Source: an uncultured Kiloniellaceae bacterium (GTDB taxonomy: Bacteria > Pseudomonadota > Alphaproteobacteria > Kiloniellales > Kiloniellaceae). From it: 64,000 nt of DNA. Position 1 is the first letter of the stretch. Each line of letters begins with the position of its first letter. The position numbers and the translations under genes are program-made. The notes under the pieces are model-generated. The model searched no databases. It worked only from the letters and a program-made list of their open reading frames with translations, and was not told the origin of the DNA. Where the stretch lies: contig CANLSF010000005.1 of the NCBI GenBank assembly GCA_947493695.1, forward strand, positions 62,001 through 126,000, read 5' to 3'. This document shows positions 62,585 to 64,000 of this stretch, in pieces.

Positions 62585-62609
62585 TGAGATCACCTACTTG
62601 GCGATCTCA
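62585..62609 (-). other. Second hairpin in the 60-residue ORF leader
   Basis: TGAGATC and GATCTCA pair (7 bp), continuing after one mismatch with CC/GG around a five-base loop. It is in the predicted leader, upstream of the GGA hairpin. There is no T-run, so it is not a terminator. Confidence 0.4.
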
Positions 62610-62653
62610 GCGCCATCAGTTCAAATTCAAACTTTTGACACCAGGTTAGCCGT

Positions 62654-62669
62654 CGCAAATTCGATGCCA
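62654..62669 (-). promoter_or_regulatory. Sigma-54 type promoter of the 60-residue ORF/flaG operon
   Basis: On the minus strand TGGCAT-CGAAT-TTGCG differs from TGGCAC-N5-TTGCA at two peripheral positions and keeps the 12-base GG-to-GC spacing. Transcription would begin near 62643, giving a 113-base leader. It is the third such element beside flagellar genes in this window. Confidence 0.65.
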
Positions 62670-63179
62670 AATTTTGCCCTGTGTCGGAAAAAATTTTTCG
62701 TATGTATTTCAACGTTTTAAACGTACGCGTATTTGATGTGGGTAAAAATTGCCGGGTGCAGTCAGGAATATTTTGCCTACTTACGGGGAAAACCGGCAGT
62801 TTTTGCCGTGCACATCCAAGCTCACCGTCGTAAATACCAAATCAATGGAAATAATAAAAGCACGTAAAAATCAAACACATAGAATATTTTTATTTTAAAT
62901 TTTATATAAATAAATAACAAATTATTTTTATAATCGGAAATTAATGATTTTTTGATTTTTTATTCAGCGCAACGCATATTTTTGACAAAAATCGAAGTCT
63001 TTTCGAACTCATTGCTTCACAAATTTACACCCTCACACCCAGCCAACGATTCCGTGAGCGAAAATAGCCCCGCTCATCACAGCTATGTGTCCGCCACGTG
63101 CGTTGATCCTTGCTATGAATGTCGCCAAATCTGCACCACAAGTTATAATCGATTACCGCCCAACCTACTGGAGGATTAC
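62670..63179. other. AT-rich intergenic region
   Basis: Between the sigma-54 promoter and the YHS gene. Positions about 62870-62950 are almost all A and T (runs such as TTTTTATTTTAAATTTTATA). TTTTGCC occurs at 62672, 62771 and 62801, with AATTGCC at 62748. ACGTTTTAAACGT at 62712-62724 is a perfect 13-bp palindrome, and CGGCA/TGCCG flank 62794-62808. No gene is supported; the frame from 62952 is only an extension of the YHS gene. Confidence 0.5.
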
Positions 63180-63722
63180 ATGTTTCGTTCCCTGATGCTT
63201 TCGTCCGCCTTTGCTGTCATGGCAGCAGGTTCCGCATTTGCCGGTCAGCAGTATGTCGACGAATCCAAATACGCGCTCAGCGGTTATGATCCAGTCGCCT
63301 ACTTCGATCTCGAGCAGGTAGCGGTCGGACAGAAGCAGCCCGAAGCCGTTCCGGGTAAAGCCAGCATCACCGCTGACTATAATGGCTCCAAATGGGCTTT
63401 CTCGTCTGAGGCAAACCGCGACAAGTTCCTTTCAGATCCCGCTAAGTACGCCCCGCAGTTTGACGGCCATTGCGCCTACGGTATCGCGCAGGGCGGCAAA
63501 GTTCCGGGCAATCCTAACCTCTGGCGCATTGTCGACGGCAAGCTCTTCCTGAACATTACGCCGAATGTGGTTGGTTTCTGGGAAGAGGACATCAAAGGTC
63601 ATATCTCTTCCGCAGGCACCAAATGGACCGATCTTGAAGCCCAGGATGCCTCTGAAAAAAGCTGGAAGTCGATCAGCGCCAACGACGGCACTTACTCGAC
63701 GCCTGCTCCTAAAGGCAGCTAA
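63180..63722 (+). CDS. Exported YHS-domain protein
   Basis: Starts at 63180 with GGAGG six bases upstream. 180 residues: signal peptide (LMLSSAFAVMAAGSAFA), then the YHS fold with YALSGYDPVAYFDLEQ, a WAFSSEANRDKFLSDPAKYAPQFDGHCAYGIAQGGKVPGNP stretch (in parts) and LWRIVDGKLFLNITPNVVGFWEEDI. YHS domains are often linked to copper or other metal binding, with the Cys-Ala-Tyr-Gly segment a candidate site. It sits 56 bases upstream of a bufferin precursor, consistent with a metal-handling role. The upstream frame to 62952 is not supported. Confidence 0.88.
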   Translation: MFRSLMLSSAFAVMAAGSAFAGQQYVDESKYALSGYDPVAYFDLEQVAVGQKQPEAVPGKASITADYNGSKWAFSSEANRDKFLSDPAKYAPQFDGHCAYGIAQGGKVPGNPNLWRIVDGKLFLNITPNVVGFWEEDIKGHISSAGTKWTDLEAQDASEKSWKSISANDGTYSTPAPKGS

Positions 63723-63778
63723 AAAGACGATTTCGTCACCCTAATCTTTGTCAAACCACAGATAAATGGATGTAAAAA

Positions 63779-64000
63779 ATGAGTGCAAAAACAAACGTTA
63801 TGTCATCGGCAATGGTTGCTGGTGCAGTAGCTGTAGCCCTGTCCGTTTCAGTCTCTGCCCCTGCAAGCGCCGCAGGTAAGGAAAAATGCTACGGCGTTTC
63901 ACTTGCAGGTCAGAACGATTGCGCCGCAGGTCCAGGCACAACCTGTGCCGGCACCTCGACCATCGACTACCAGGGCAATGCCTGGACGCTTGTCCCTAAG
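63779..64000 (+). CDS. BufA1-type bufferin precursor (DUF2282), truncated at the window end
   Basis: 74 codons are visible before the edge. A signal peptide ([20 protein letters not shown]) is followed by [26 protein letters not shown] and [11 protein letters not shown], the DUF2282 pattern with Cys37, Cys48 and Cys56; a fourth Cys would follow the lysine-glycine-threonine usually found next. Bufferins are exported peptides whose cysteines are modified by a DUF692 (MNIO) enzyme with a DUF2063 partner and bind copper. Those partner genes would lie just to the right. GGATG before the ATG is a modest ribosome-binding site. Confidence 0.82.
   Translation, partial: MSAKTNVMSSAMVAGAVAVALSVSVSAPASAAGKEKCYGVSLAGQNDCAAGPGTTCAGTSTIDYQGNAWTLVPK

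Noticed and set aside
62952-63179. N-terminal extension of the YHS protein
   Set aside because: AT-rich upstream codons, no ribosome-binding site, and it would bury the clear signal peptide starting at 63180.
1-64000. tRNA or rRNA genes, CRISPR arrays, insertion sequences or integrases
   Set aside because: None found on reading both strands. The hairpins seen are terminators or short palindromes and there are no transposase or integrase motifs.

Overview
The window looks like a chromosomal segment of a motile, Gram-negative alphaproteobacterium, probably of the Rhodospirillales (Kiloniella/Thalassospira-like). I infer this from the gene content and was unable to run a database comparison. 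Supporting features are CckA, FliX, FliW with CsrA, MotE, a DUF6468 protein placed between fliM and motE, PadR/RND and DUF3108 genes, a GTTC-N7-GATC SOS box at recA, and one perfect CtrA-type TTAA-N7-TTAA box. I saw no tRNA, rRNA, CRISPR array or insertion sequence.

Positions 1-32100 are mostly housekeeping. In order they hold a truncated PilZ gene, a DOPA-dioxygenase-like gene, a CinA-type protein, a lipoprotein, sfsA, map, radC, an FAD-linked D-lactate dehydrogenase-like oxidase, a histone H1-like Lys/Ala-rich protein, a second PilZ protein and an orphan FlgC-like rod protein. A PadR/MFP/RND efflux module follows. Next is a phospholipid operon (psd, pssA and a CDP-alcohol transferase), a LysM protein, a LOG-family enzyme, icd, and a tandem pair of cyclophilins (one exported, one cytosolic). 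The region ends with alaS, an IalB-like protein, recA with an SOS box, a DUF3108 protein and the hybrid kinase CckA.

Positions 32328-62530 are a large flagellar and chemotaxis region. One minus-strand block runs flgB, flgC, fliE, fliQ, fliR, flhB and then cckA. Facing it on the plus strand are csrA, a free-standing FlhB C-terminal homologue with a small partner, fliO and fliP. Next come minus-strand fliL-fliM-DUF6468-motE and cheY-cheZ-two MotB-like genes-giant TPR gene. Plus-strand flgF-flgG-flgA-flgH, divergent dksA/fliX, and flgI-flgJ-flgN-like-flgK-flgL-fliW follow. The block closes with a minus-strand set: a 60-residue ORF, flaG, fliD and fliS. No flagellin gene is present.

The regulatory layout resembles the Caulobacter hierarchy. 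A perfect CtrA-type box lies upstream of fliX. Sigma-54 type -24/-12 elements lie upstream of flgI, of flgF and of the 60-residue ORF/flaG set. CsrA and its antagonist FliW are both encoded here. The leader of the 60-residue ORF can fold a hairpin presenting GGA in its loop, with a second GGA in the Shine-Dalgarno sequence, which is the usual two-site architecture of a CsrA target.

After an AT-rich gap of about 650 bases, the right edge carries an exported YHS-domain protein and the start of a BufA1-type (DUF2282) bufferin metallophore precursor cut by the window end. Its modifying genes would be expected just outside.
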